Shown here in pieces: positions 1-8,019 of a DNA stretch of 64,000 nt (positions within the stretch are counted from its first letter, which is position 1; each line of letters opens with the position of its first letter). The notes beneath the pieces were generated by a model. The model had not been told where the DNA came from, ran no database searches, and worked only from the letters and a program-made list of their open reading frames with translations. The DNA is taken from the NCBI RefSeq assembly GCF_029714185.1, contig NZ_CP121671.1, positions 3,906,001 to 3,970,000 of the forward strand. The letters run 5' to 3'. A program made the position numbers and the translations under genes. The stretch comes from Halobacillus naozhouensis. GTDB taxonomy: Bacteria; Bacillota; Bacilli; Bacillales; Halobacillaceae.

Positions 1-216
1 TTTACTATGATCGAGGATGACGGAGCCCTTTCCTCTCACTTTTTGAATATAGCCATTTTGGGACAGCAAGTTTAAAGCTTTTCGAATCGTCTCCCTCGAG
101 GTCTCAAATCTTAGCGCCAATTCATTTTCCGAGGGCAGCGTATCCCCAGCTGTATACTCCCCCTGTCGAAGGGCCTGTACTAGATCGTTGTATATAACAA
201 TAAATTTATTTTTCAT
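1..216 (-). CDS. treR: Trehalose operon repressor TreR, GntR family (N-terminal part)
   Basis: The reading frame enters the window from the left edge, so only the first 72 residues are visible. They form a GntR-type winged helix: a DLVQALRQGEYTAGDTLPSE stretch is followed by a helix-turn-helix around RFETSRETIRKAL and a wing around KVRGKGS. The gene is the last of a minus-strand set with PTS EIIA, treP and treA, 24 bases after treA, which is the B. subtilis tre arrangement. By family knowledge the missing C-terminal half would bind trehalose-6-phosphate and release the operator. The two TreR-like operators at 3916-3958 are its expected targets. The assignment rests on context and on the GntR fold. 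Confidence 0.88.
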   Translation of the reverse strand, partial: MKNKFIVIYNDLVQALRQGEYTAGDTLPSENELALRFETSRETIRKALNLLSQNGYIQKVRGKGSVILDHSK

Positions 217-240
217 GTGCTATCACCGCTCTTTATCATA

Positions 241-1932
241 TCAATTCGAGCGAATATGGTAAACGATTGACTCATAAGGTCTGAGCTCGATATGACGATA
301 GTCTTCTGGAGAGTCAGAATAGTTGCTAATTAACTGTTCACCAGACCCCTGCAGCTCGACATGATCAGGAAGCTTGAATGTTGCTGTTTTGCCATAGAAA
401 TTGTTCACCACAAGTAAGTTCTCGTTCTCCCAATTTCTTAGATAGGCAAAAATTTGCTGATCGTCAGGCAGCAGCACCTGATAATCTCCATGTGTTATGA
501 TCGGATAATTTTTTCTAAGCTTAATAAGTTTCTGGTAATGATCGAAAATGGATAAGCCTTTTTGCATGACTGCGTCTGCATTTATTTGCTGATAGTTATC
601 AGCTACCGGGATCCATGGTGTGCCTTCAGTAAACCCTGCATGTGGCTCATCATTCCACTGAACAGGTGTACGGGAATTATCACGGGATTTTTGTTTCAAA
701 ATTTCCATGATTTCTGGTTCGCTCACACCTTTTTCCCTTAACATCTCATAAGCATTTAATGATTCTACATCGCGATATTGCTCGATGGAGTCGAAACCGG
801 GATTGGTCATTCCGAACTCTTCACCTTGATAAATATAAGGAGTCCCCTGCATCATGTGAATCGTTGTGGCTAACATTTTTCCGGATTCGTCAGGATAGTT
901 TACATCATCTCCAAACCTTGATACTACCCGCGGCTGGTCATGATTACACCAGAACAACGCATTCCACCCGTTGCCTTCGTTCATTTTCTCCTGCCATGTG
1001 GAGAGAATTTGTTTTAATTCGATAAAGTCGAACGGAGCTTTCGTCCATTTTTCGCCATTTGGATAATCAACTTTTAAATGGTGAAAGTTAAAAGTCATGC
1101 TTAGCTCTTCTCTCTCAGGCGCTGTGTAACGAATGCAATGACCAATTGTTGTCGACGACATTTCGCCAACCGTCATAAGATCATAAGGAGCGAACACTTC
1201 CTGATGCATCTCATGCATGAATTCATGAGCTCTAGGACCGTCTGTGTAAAACTTGCGGCCATCTCCGGGCGCAACACTTCCATCATCTTTTGGGAAGGTT
1301 TGATCTTTTGAAATCAAGTTGATGACGTCTAATCGAAAGCCATCGACACCTTTTTCTCCCCAAAAACGCATCATTTCATAGATTTTTTCACGAACTTCAG
1401 GGTTCTCCCAGTTTAAGTCAGCCTGTGTTACATCAAATAGATGGAGATAATACTGATTCGTTTGCTCATCGTATCCCCATGCATTTCCTCCAAACTTAGA
1501 CTGCCAATTAGTCGGAGGACCTCCATCAACAGGATCTTTCCAGATGTAATAATCACGGTATGGGTTGTCCTTCGATTCCTTCGACTCCTGAAACCACCTA
1601 TGCTCTGTTGACGTGTGATTCACAACGATGTCCATAATCAGTTTCATGCCACGTTTGTGGGTTTCTTCAAGTAAACGCTCAAAGTCCGACATGGTCCCGT
1701 ATTCTTCATGAATGTCGTAGTAATCGCTAATATCATAGCCGTTATCGTTCTGTGGCGATTTATACATAGGGGTCAGCCATAGGACATCGACCCCGAGTGT
1801 ATTTAAATAATCCAGCTTTTCGATAATACCTTGAATGTCGCCTACTCCATTTCCGGTCGTATCGTTGAAGCTCTTTGGATAAATTTGATAGACGACGGCT
1901 TGTTTCCACCAAGGTTGTTGTTCTTCTGTCAT
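241..1932 (-). CDS. treA: Trehalose-6-phosphate hydrolase (alpha,alpha-phosphotrehalase)
   Basis: This cytoplasmic GH13 enzyme of 563 residues, normal for the family, splits trehalose 6-phosphate into glucose and glucose 6-phosphate. The conserved GH13 regions are all present: DIVVNH at residues 101-106, GFRLDV with the nucleophile Asp202, TVGEM with the acid/base Glu257, and NHDQPR with the transition-state Asp332. The start with WWKQAVVYQIYPKSF is typical of the TreC / oligo-1,6-glucosidase group. Oligo-1,6-glucosidase is the main alternative, but position directly after treP and before treR makes phosphotrehalase much more likely. It is the third gene of the operon, 30 bases after treP. 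Confidence 0.95.
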   Translation of the reverse strand: MTEEQQPWWKQAVVYQIYPKSFNDTTGNGVGDIQGIIEKLDYLNTLGVDVLWLTPMYKSPQNDNGYDISDYYDIHEEYGTMSDFERLLEETHKRGMKLIMDIVVNHTSTEHRWFQESKESKDNPYRDYYIWKDPVDGGPPTNWQSKFGGNAWGYDEQTNQYYLHLFDVTQADLNWENPEVREKIYEMMRFWGEKGVDGFRLDVINLISKDQTFPKDDGSVAPGDGRKFYTDGPRAHEFMHEMHQEVFAPYDLMTVGEMSSTTIGHCIRYTAPEREELSMTFNFHHLKVDYPNGEKWTKAPFDFIELKQILSTWQEKMNEGNGWNALFWCNHDQPRVVSRFGDDVNYPDESGKMLATTIHMMQGTPYIYQGEEFGMTNPGFDSIEQYRDVESLNAYEMLREKGVSEPEIMEILKQKSRDNSRTPVQWNDEPHAGFTEGTPWIPVADNYQQINADAVMQKGLSIFDHYQKLIKLRKNYPIITHGDYQVLLPDDQQIFAYLRNWENENLLVVNNFYGKTATFKLPDHVELQGSGEQLISNYSDSPEDYRHIELRPYESIVYHIRSN

Positions 1933-1962
1933 ATGAGCACCACCGTTTTTGTAAAAATTGTC

Positions 1963-3372
1963 TTACACGTCACGTTTACGTTTGGCATATAGGAATGTTC
2001 CCAGGAAAGGAAGTACAATCACGATAACCATTCCAATCGCAAACTCAAGCCAGTACTGGGCAACAATAGAGAATATTCCAGGAATACCTCCTACACCGAT
2101 TGAGCTTGCTACAACCCCGGATGCTGAGATATAAAGTCCAGCAATGGCAGAAGATGTAATAGCAATAATGAATGGGTATTTAAAGCGCAAGTTTACACCG
2201 AATAAGGCAGGTTCTGTTATTCCGAGATAGGCTGAGATCCCTGATGAAAGTCCAAGACCTTTTAATTTCTCATCTTTAGAAGCTGCCATAATAGCTAGAG
2301 CGGCTGAACCTTGTGCAATGTTTGACAGGGCAAGCATCGGCCATAAGAAAGTTGTTCCTGTGCTTCCGATCAGTTGAATATCAACCGCTAAGAATGTGTG
2401 GTGCATGCCGGTAATAACCATTACCCCATATAAAGCACCATAAATTAATCCGCCTAATGCTGCAAAATTATCAAATATAGATACTAATCCGTCTGTTATT
2501 GCATTTCCGATACCGAATGTGATTGGACCAATAATAATAAAGGTTAAGAAACCAGTTACAAGTAAAGCTACAGGTCCAACGACCAACAGTTGAATACTTT
2601 CGGGAACTCGTTTACGCAAAAATAATTCAATTTTCGTTAAGACATAAGAAGCTACTAGTACGGGCAGAACCTGACCTTGATAGCCAATCTTCTCAACGGT
2701 TAATCCAAATAAATCCCAAGTGGGAACAGTACCTTCTTTAACTGCTTGTCCATAAGACCATGCATTCAGTAATTCCGGGTTTACGAGGACAAGACCCATA
2801 ACTATACCGAGAATCGGACTACCTCCGAATTTCTTAACTGCGGACCAACCAATCAGTCCGGGCAAGAAAGCAAAGGCCGTGTTGGCGATGACGATAATCA
2901 TGTTCGCGATCCCCGACCACTGCGGGTAGACGTCTATAATAGATTGATCATCAAAGAAAATACCCGGGGCAGTCAAAATGTTATTAATACCTAGAAGCAG
3001 CCCAGCAGTCACGATTGCCGGTAAAATAGGAATGAAAATATCTGCCAGCGTTTTAACAGCGCGCTGCAGCCAGTTCATGTTTCCTTTTGATGCTTCTTTC
3101 ACCTCGTCTTTTGAGGCCTCCCCAATATCCGCCAATTGGATTAATTCTTTATATACCTTATCTACTGTTCCTTGACCGACAACAATTTGAAACTGGCCGT
3201 TGGTTGAAAAAGAACCTTTTACAGACTCTAATTGATTTAGCCTCTCTTTATCAACGATATCTTCATCATGCAGGGCTAAACGAAGCCGTGTCACACAATG
3301 TGTACCAGCCGATAGGTTCTCTTTACCGCCAATTGCTTCTAGTATTTGCTCGGCCTGTTGTTTGTGATTCAT
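1963..3372 (-). CDS. treP: PTS trehalose-specific EIIBC component
   Basis: This 469-residue membrane permease phosphorylates trehalose during uptake to give trehalose 6-phosphate. The N-terminal EIIB domain carries the phospho-accepting cysteine in GTHCVTRLRL (Cys26). A long EIIC domain with about ten hydrophobic segments follows from about residue 100 and ends in a basic tail. There is no fused EIIA domain. The gene just upstream (3384-3872) encodes a separate glucose-type EIIA and lies only 11 bases away, so the phosphate relay can be completed inside the operon. In B. subtilis TreP also lacks EIIA and borrows it from elsewhere, so the linked EIIA is a local difference. Confidence 0.94.
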   Translation of the reverse strand: MNHKQQAEQILEAIGGKENLSAGTHCVTRLRLALHDEDIVDKERLNQLESVKGSFSTNGQFQIVVGQGTVDKVYKELIQLADIGEASKDEVKEASKGNMNWLQRAVKTLADIFIPILPAIVTAGLLLGINNILTAPGIFFDDQSIIDVYPQWSGIANMIIVIANTAFAFLPGLIGWSAVKKFGGSPILGIVMGLVLVNPELLNAWSYGQAVKEGTVPTWDLFGLTVEKIGYQGQVLPVLVASYVLTKIELFLRKRVPESIQLLVVGPVALLVTGFLTFIIIGPITFGIGNAITDGLVSIFDNFAALGGLIYGALYGVMVITGMHHTFLAVDIQLIGSTGTTFLWPMLALSNIAQGSAALAIMAASKDEKLKGLGLSSGISAYLGITEPALFGVNLRFKYPFIIAITSSAIAGLYISASGVVASSIGVGGIPGIFSIVAQYWLEFAIGMVIVIVLPFLGTFLYAKRKRDV

Positions 3373-3383
3373 ACGATTCCCTC

Positions 3384-3872
3384 CTATTTGTTGTTAACTG
3401 TCAGCAATTCTGTTTCTCCTGCTGATGCTTGATGATTCGATGTTAACTCAATATCAAATTCATCACTATTTGTCACAATAATGGGTGTAACTATACTCTT
3501 TGCTTTTTCTTCCACTAGGCTCTTGTCAAACTTTATCAAACGGTCTCCTGCTTTTACTTTATCTCCCTGTTTTACAAAAGCTTCAAACCCTTCCCCGTCC
3601 ATGCTGACGGTTTCTAAACCGATATGAATAAGTATCTCCGCACCCGTTTTCGTCTTCAGCCCGACAGCGTGCTTCGTTGGGAAAAGTTGAACAATTTCAC
3701 CCTCTGCCGGGCTTACAACCGTCCCGCCGATTGGTTCAACTGCTATTCCTTGGCCCATCATTTTTTCTGCAAAAACTGGGTCTGGTACATCCTCAAGCGG
3801 GACTACCCTCCCATTTACTGGTGCAACCAGGACGACTGATTTCTCTTTATTTCCAAAAAGTTTTTTGAACAT
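3384..3872 (-). CDS. PTS glucose-family EIIA component (Crr-like)
   Basis: This soluble 162-residue phosphocarrier passes phosphate from HPr to the EIIB domain of the trehalose permease. It has the two conserved histidines of the glucose-family EIIA fold, His68 in FPTKHAVGL and the phosphorylated His83 in LIHIGLETV, with the usual GDKVKAGD turn near residue 103. It is the first gene of the tre operon and has a strong AAGGAGGAA ribosome binding site 7 bases before the ATG. B. subtilis supplies EIIA from other PTS proteins; here it is encoded inside the operon. Proteins of this type are also annotated as crr or ypqE, and I leave the symbol open. Confidence 0.92.
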   Translation of the reverse strand: MFKKLFGNKEKSVVLVAPVNGRVVPLEDVPDPVFAEKMMGQGIAVEPIGGTVVSPAEGEIVQLFPTKHAVGLKTKTGAEILIHIGLETVSMDGEGFEAFVKQGDKVKAGDRLIKFDKSLVEEKAKSIVTPIIVTNSDEFDIELTSNHQASAGETELLTVNNK

Positions 3873-3884
3873 ATAGGGTTCCTC

Positions 3885-3898
3885 CTTAAACGCTTACA
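3885..3898 (-). promoter_or_regulatory. cre-like site next to the tre ribosome binding site
   Basis: On the minus strand the bases read TGTAAGCGTTTAAG, matching 12 of 14 positions of the CcpA consensus TGWAANCGNTNWCA. It lies downstream of the promoter and runs into the Shine-Dalgarno sequence of the EIIA gene. It would fit carbon catabolite repression of trehalose use, but the degenerate right half keeps confidence low. Confidence 0.4.
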
Positions 3899-3915
3899 TT
3901 TAAAATAATATAGAC

Positions 3916-3967
3916 ATGTATATACATAATTCGACTTTATTATAATTTGTATATACATGTTTTGCAA
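3916..3967 (-). promoter_or_regulatory. tre operon promoter with two TreR operators
   Basis: On the minus strand a -35 TTGCAA (3962-3967) and a -10 TATAAT (3939-3944) are 17 bases apart. Two copies of the TreR half-site pair flank the -10: ATGTATATACAA at 3947-3958 inside the spacer, and the perfect palindrome ATGTATATACAT at 3916-3927 downstream of the start point. The B. subtilis TreR operator is centred on TTGTATATACAA, so this is a good match. Repressor bound in the spacer should block RNA polymerase. Confidence 0.85.
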
Positions 3968-4071
3968 CCGTTTTAATTTGCCAATACTTTTTATGCCCCA
4001 TCCATTTGGAGTGTTATTTCTTTATATTTGGAAGTTATTATGCTATAAAAATATTTAGGGTATCGAAATAT

Positions 4072-5322
4072 TTGGGGAAGAAGGGATCCGCTATCCTAAC
4101 ACAGGAACAACGTGCAAGGCGTAACTTATGGATCATGTGGTTCGCCAACTTTTTCATAGCTGGCAGTATTACGATGGTTTTACCGTTCTTATCTTTATAC
4201 ATTGATGAACTAGGCGACTTCTCCAGCTCATTCGTACAAACATGGTCAGGACTTGTATTCGGAATTACCTTTGTTACGGCTTTTATTTTTTCACCAATTT
4301 GGGGGCGAATTGGCGATAAATATGGAAGACGCAACATCTTGATCATCTCTGCAACAGGGCTTGCTTTGTCCGTATTATTGATGGGGTTCGCAACAACAGT
4401 TTGGCAGCTGTTCCTGCTCCGACTGTTCATGGGAATTTTCACTGGGTTCATACCGATGTCTCAAGCGTTAATTGCCACTCAGACACCGAAGCGCATTGCC
4501 GGGCAAGTGCTTGGCACCCTGCAAACCGGGAGTATTACGGGAAGCTTGCTTGGCCCGATGCTTGGCGGCTTTATTGCAGACTCCATTGGATATGGTACAA
4601 CGTTTCAATTTGTATCGATAACTGTTTTTCTATCTGCCTTCATTGTGTTCTTCGGGATTCATGAACAAAAGGTGGAGAAAGAAGATGAGGATGAAAAGTC
4701 GAGCTACTCTTCTCGGGAAGTTATTCAGCACATCGTGAAACAGCCAGTACTTCTGATGGTGATGATTATTTCAATGTTTGTGCAGATTGCCCATTTCAGC
4801 ATTCAGCCGATCCTATCACTTTACGTTGGGGAATTGCATGGGCCGGCGAACTTGGCCTTATTTTCCGGAATTGCCTTTTCGGCAGCTGGTCTCGGAAATT
4901 TGTTAATGGCCAAGCGCTGGGGGCGTCTTGCCGATCGAATGGGTTACGTGAAAATCCTTGTTTTCCTATTATTTATGGCAGGGATTGTTTATATCCCCGC
5001 AGCGTTTGTAACGAATATCTGGCAGCTCGTAGCGTTACGTTTCTTGCTCGGTGTTTCCATTGGCGGAATCATCCCTGTTCGAACAGCATATATTCGTCAG
5101 GAGGCTCCCTTGGCTATGCAAGGTGAAGTGCTCGGTTACAATACAAGTCTTCGCTTTTTAGGAAATATTATTGGACCGGCAATGGGTGGTATGTTGTCAG
5201 GGATCTATGGATTTTCGGCAGTGTTTTTCGTGACGAGCGGATTACTGATTTTGTGCGGAGCGGTTATGTTTTTGACCATGCACAAAAACTCTGAATCGGT
5301 TCGGCACGCTCATTCTGTCTAA
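4072..5322 (+). CDS. MFS transporter, drug-efflux type
   Basis: This is a 12-helix major facilitator protein of about 415 residues. The loop between helices 2 and 3 carries GRIGDKYGRRN, and the second half repeats it as GRLADRMGY. A motif like that of drug/proton antiporters (GSLLGPMLGG) lies near helix 5. It probably exports a small molecule by proton exchange, and the substrate cannot be read from sequence. The reading frame is open from 4006 but contains no ATG before the first membrane helix. Candidates are TTG at 4006, TTG at 4072, or a rare ATC at 4093 that has GAAGAAGGGA in the right place. The start given is therefore provisional. It is divergent from the tre operon. Confidence 0.8.
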   Translation: MGKKGSAILTQEQRARRNLWIMWFANFFIAGSITMVLPFLSLYIDELGDFSSSFVQTWSGLVFGITFVTAFIFSPIWGRIGDKYGRRNILIISATGLALSVLLMGFATTVWQLFLLRLFMGIFTGFIPMSQALIATQTPKRIAGQVLGTLQTGSITGSLLGPMLGGFIADSIGYGTTFQFVSITVFLSAFIVFFGIHEQKVEKEDEDEKSSYSSREVIQHIVKQPVLLMVMIISMFVQIAHFSIQPILSLYVGELHGPANLALFSGIAFSAAGLGNLLMAKRWGRLADRMGYVKILVFLLFMAGIVYIPAAFVTNIWQLVALRFLLGVSIGGIIPVRTAYIRQEAPLAMQGEVLGYNTSLRFLGNIIGPAMGGMLSGIYGFSAVFFVTSGLLILCGAVMFLTMHKNSESVRHAHSV

Positions 5323-5506
5323 AAGGCAGACTTGTCCCTTTTTAATAAAGAGGAACTGCAGTCTGTATTCTATTCATCAGCTAAAGAATATTTTGCTTGT
5401 TGAACGTAACTTGAATGAATTGCAGAAATTTAGATAACTTGCTCATAATTGCATGGAAAATTCAGCAATTGTATATTTCGCTCCTCCAAACCCTGTGTTA
5501 AGATAG

Positions 5507-5518
5507 GTGTATATACAC
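5507..5518. promoter_or_regulatory. Palindrome resembling a TreR operator before pncA
   Basis: GTGTATATACAC is a perfect 12-base palindrome whose central ten bases TGTATATACA are identical to the core of the tre operators at 3916-3958. It ends two bases before the AGGAGG of the nicotinamidase gene. It may be a real operator for TreR or for another regulator, or chance in an AT-rich leader. Confidence 0.35.
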
Positions 5519-5536
5519 ACAGGAGGCGGTAAACCG

Positions 5537-6079
5537 ATGAATCGCGCACTTATTGTGATCGATTATACGATTGATTTTGTCGCAAAAGAAGGCGCACTTA
5601 CGTGTGGGGAACCTGGCAGGAACATAGAAGACTCTCTCGTACGCCTTACTGAGATGTTTATAAAGAGCGAGGATTATGTCGTGCTGGCAGTTGATGTGCA
5701 TGAAGAAAGCGACCCTTATCATCCAGAGACAGACTTGTTTCCGCCCCACAATATTCGCGGGACAGAAGGAAGGCGTTTATATGGTGACTTGATGTCCTTA
5801 TTTGATGATAACCGTTCTTCCGTTTATTTCATGGATAAAACGCGTTATAGTGCTTTCCATGCCACAGACTTAGATATGAAACTCCGTGATCGGGGGATCA
5901 ACGAAATTCACTTAGCTGGAGTTTGCACAGATATTTGTGTCCTCCATACAGCTGTGGATGCTTATAATTTAGGATATCAGATCGTCGTGCACAAAGATGC
6001 GGCAGCTAGCTTTAATAAGCATGGTCATGAGTGGGCTTTGGAGCATTTTAAGCAGGTACTTGGGGCATCAGTTGTATAA
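5537..6079 (+). CDS. pncA: Nicotinamidase
   Basis: This cysteine hydrolase of 180 residues converts nicotinamide to nicotinate in NAD salvage. The catalytic triad of the isochorismatase-like fold is visible: Asp in VIDYTIDF near residue 8, Lys in MDKTRYSAF near residue 102, and Cys in GVCTDICVLHTA near residue 135. The metal-binding region HPETDLFPPHN is also present. The protein follows B. subtilis PncA (YueJ) closely along its whole length. The start was moved to 5537 because AGGAGG lies 10 bases upstream and the residues before it are not family-like. It stands alone between two terminators or gaps. Confidence 0.93.
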   Translation: MNRALIVIDYTIDFVAKEGALTCGEPGRNIEDSLVRLTEMFIKSEDYVVLAVDVHEESDPYHPETDLFPPHNIRGTEGRRLYGDLMSLFDDNRSSVYFMDKTRYSAFHATDLDMKLRDRGINEIHLAGVCTDICVLHTAVDAYNLGYQIVVHKDAAASFNKHGHEWALEHFKQVLGASVV

Positions 6080-6093
6080 TATATCATACTTAG

Positions 6094-6126
6094 AGGCACC
6101 TTTAATGCAAAGGTGCTCTTTTTTAT
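6094..6126 (+). terminator. Intrinsic terminator after pncA
   Basis: GCACCTTT and AAAGGTGC form an eight-pair stem with a short loop and are followed by a run of T. Confidence 0.88.
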
Positions 6127-6267
6127 GAGCGCTTTGGTACATGAATATACCTTTCCAAGTGAAGAGAAGTGGTTAGTTGAATTTTACGTTAAAATCGAAT
6201 ATGATGGTGTATGGACATTTTATGTTTTTTATTATAATGCTTGATCTATATATAGGAGGAATCACCA

Positions 6268-7209
6268 ATGAGCTCAAAAGATTACCGAGTTCTATTATAT
6301 TACAAGTATGTTGACCTGCCTGACTATGAGGAATATTGTGCAAACCATTTGAAGTACTGCAAAGATCTAGGTCTGCGCGGCCGAATCATTGTCGCTCCCG
6401 AGGGAATCAACGGAACGGTTTCCGGCACAGTGGAGCAGGTAGAACAGTATATGGAGTATGTCCGCTCAGACGAACGTTTTACAGACATTCATTTTAAAAT
6501 TGACGAACACGAAGGACATGCGTTTAAGAAAATGCATTGCCGTGTCAAGCCTGAGCTTGTTAACTGGAGCATTGATAATGATGATATTGATCCGAAAAAA
6601 TTCGGCGGCCAACATCTGAAGCCGAAGGAATTTTATGAAATGCTTCAAGATGAAGAGACGGTTGTGATTGACGGGCGTAATGAATATGAGTACCGCATCG
6701 GTCATTTCCGTAATGCGATTCAACCTGAGGTAGAGCACTCTCGCGAATTTCCAAAGTGGATCGCGGAGAATGCCGACCAGTGGAAGGATAAAAAAGTTCT
6801 CACCTACTGCACCGGCGGGATTCGCTGTGAGAAGTTAACAGGTATTTTGAAGAAAAACGGTGTTGAGGACGTCTATCAGCTTGAAGGCGGCATTAATACG
6901 TATGGAAAAGATCCGGAAGTTAAAGGACAGCTTTTTGACGGGAAAATGTATGTATTTGATGAGCGTATTTCCGTACCTATTAATCAGGTAGAGGAAAAAG
7001 TCGTTGCTGAGTGTGAACACTGCGGAAAAACTGAAGATCGCATGATTAATTGTAGCAACCCTGTATGTAATCGTCAGTTTGTGTGCTGTGCTGAGTGTGA
7101 AGAAGAACATCATGCTGCTTGTACAACTGAGTGTAGAGAACACCCTGAGAATCGCTGGGATGTTGTCCGTAAGAAGCAAATAGATAAATATGATCGTATC
7201 GAAAACTAA
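6268..7209 (+). CDS. trhO: tRNA uridine(34) hydroxylase (rhodanese-fold, YceA/YbfQ type)
   Basis: TrhO uses molecular oxygen to hydroxylate uridine 34 of some tRNAs to 5-hydroxyuridine. The 313-residue protein has the family layout: an N-terminal alpha/beta domain with GRIIVAPEGINGTVSG near residue 38-53, a rhodanese domain with TYCTGGIRCEKLT (Cys181 and Cys187), and a C-terminal cysteine-rich segment from about residue 248 (CEHC, CSNPVC, CCAEC, C) that may hold zinc. The ATG at 6268 has AGGAGGAATCACC in front. Oxygen-independent TrhP makes the same modification in other bacteria and is not seen here. It is a single-gene unit ending in a terminator. Confidence 0.93.
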   Translation: MSSKDYRVLLYYKYVDLPDYEEYCANHLKYCKDLGLRGRIIVAPEGINGTVSGTVEQVEQYMEYVRSDERFTDIHFKIDEHEGHAFKKMHCRVKPELVNWSIDNDDIDPKKFGGQHLKPKEFYEMLQDEETVVIDGRNEYEYRIGHFRNAIQPEVEHSREFPKWIAENADQWKDKKVLTYCTGGIRCEKLTGILKKNGVEDVYQLEGGINTYGKDPEVKGQLFDGKMYVFDERISVPINQVEEKVVAECEHCGKTEDRMINCSNPVCNRQFVCCAECEEEHHAACTTECREHPENRWDVVRKKQIDKYDRIEN

Positions 7210-7216
7210 TTGTGAT

Positions 7217-7255
7217 AGAAAAGGCCTTGCTCATTAAGCAAAGGCCTTTTGTTTT
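7217..7255 (+). terminator. Intrinsic terminator after trhO
   Basis: AAGGCCTTGC pairs with GCAAAGGCCTT around a short loop, followed by TTTTGTTTT. Confidence 0.88.
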
Positions 7256-7274
7256 GTCGCTTGAATCGATATGG

Positions 7275-7943
7275 TTATCCAGAATATGGATGACCTGAGG
7301 TGGAATTATTTTCTATATGGACATATCCTTCGATTGTAGTGAGCTTTTGGTTCTCGAAATAGATTCCGGATTCGTCTGCAATGCCGTAGCCGAACCCAAC
7401 ATCGGTATGAGTGATCACCTTTTTCAATTGATCTTGTTCTTTCCACTTCAGGTAATGGGCTGATAAGACACCATCCATGAGTAAGCCCAGTCCTCGTTGG
7501 TATAAGGTAATCTCTTTAGGATTATCCTTTGGTGAGATCACACAATTCTCTGGCGAAATTAGGGCTCCTGCTGAGAACCCCGCAACAGGTACCCCTTTCT
7601 GAAATTGATCTTGAATGACCTCAGCCACCTCTGTTTCCACAATATAGTTATAGTAGGCTAATGTATCCCCACCACCAATTATAATCCCACTGGAGTCTCT
7701 CAATTGGTTTAGTTGTTCCTTTGTATAGGAAGCTTCTATTGGCAGCGAGAAAATTTCTAGCTCTGGAGCATAGTCCCGTAGAGTTAGTGAATATTTGGGG
7801 AGGTACTCTTCGGAACCTTCCCGTTCTATGTATAAAAGAGCTATAGTTCCCTTCTTGTCTCTTAGTGTTTCTGCAAAACGGTTAGCCAATAGTTCGGTCA
7901 TAGGTGGACTGCCGCCAAACAAAAACAAATGAGTATCTGTCAC
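7275..7943 (-). CDS. Peptidase S51 family protein (dipeptidase E / cyanophycinase-like)
   Basis: This is a class I glutamine-amidotransferase-like fold of 222 residues. GIIIGGGDTLAYYNY and the nucleophile elbow GFSAGAL with a serine in place of cysteine mark the S51 peptidases. Family members hydrolyse Asp-X dipeptides or cyanophycin fragments in the cytoplasm; the exact substrate here is unknown. I chose the GTG at 7943 because GGAGG lies seven bases before it; an upstream in-frame TTG at 7958 overlaps that site. The last codons (ending SGHPYSG) are encoded by a short repeat found elsewhere in the window, so the C-terminus may have been extended by the repeat. Pyridoxine kinase lies upstream on the same strand. 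Confidence 0.8.
   Translation of the reverse strand: MTDTHLFLFGGSPPMTELLANRFAETLRDKKGTIALLYIEREGSEEYLPKYSLTLRDYAPELEIFSLPIEASYTKEQLNQLRDSSGIIIGGGDTLAYYNYIVETEVAEVIQDQFQKGVPVAGFSAGALISPENCVISPKDNPKEITLYQRGLGLLMDGVLSAHYLKWKEQDQLKKVITHTDVGFGYGIADESGIYFENQKLTTIEGYVHIENNSTSGHPYSG
7287..7305 (+). repeat. Short dispersed repeat, copy 1 (one arm)
   Basis: The 19-base word TGGATGACCTGAGGTGGAA is identical to the copy at 29249-29267. This copy lies inside the 3' end of the S51 peptidase gene and supplies its last codons. Confidence 0.7.
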
Positions 7944-7962
7944 TTCAAAAACCTCCAATTAT

Positions 7963-8006
7963 TTCCACCCCAGGTCCTCCAGAATCTGGATGACCTGGGG
8001 GAGGAA
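7963..8006. repeat. Short dispersed repeat, copy 2 (full hairpin)
   Basis: Two arms of about 21 bases, 7963-7983 and 7985-8006, are near-perfect inverted copies of each other with the core CCCCAGGTC / GACCTGGGG. Each arm resembles the single-arm copies elsewhere (core GACCTGRGG). It lies between pdxK and the S51 peptidase gene. There is no T-run, so it looks more like a REP-type palindrome than a terminator, although it could slow polymerase or protect mRNA. Confidence 0.7.
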
Positions 8007-8019
8007 GTTTATACCATGT

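Noticed and set aside
759..1025. Plus-strand frame inside treA
   Set aside because: It is antisense to the conserved GH13 domain, has no ribosome binding site and no protein-like features; a shadow frame.
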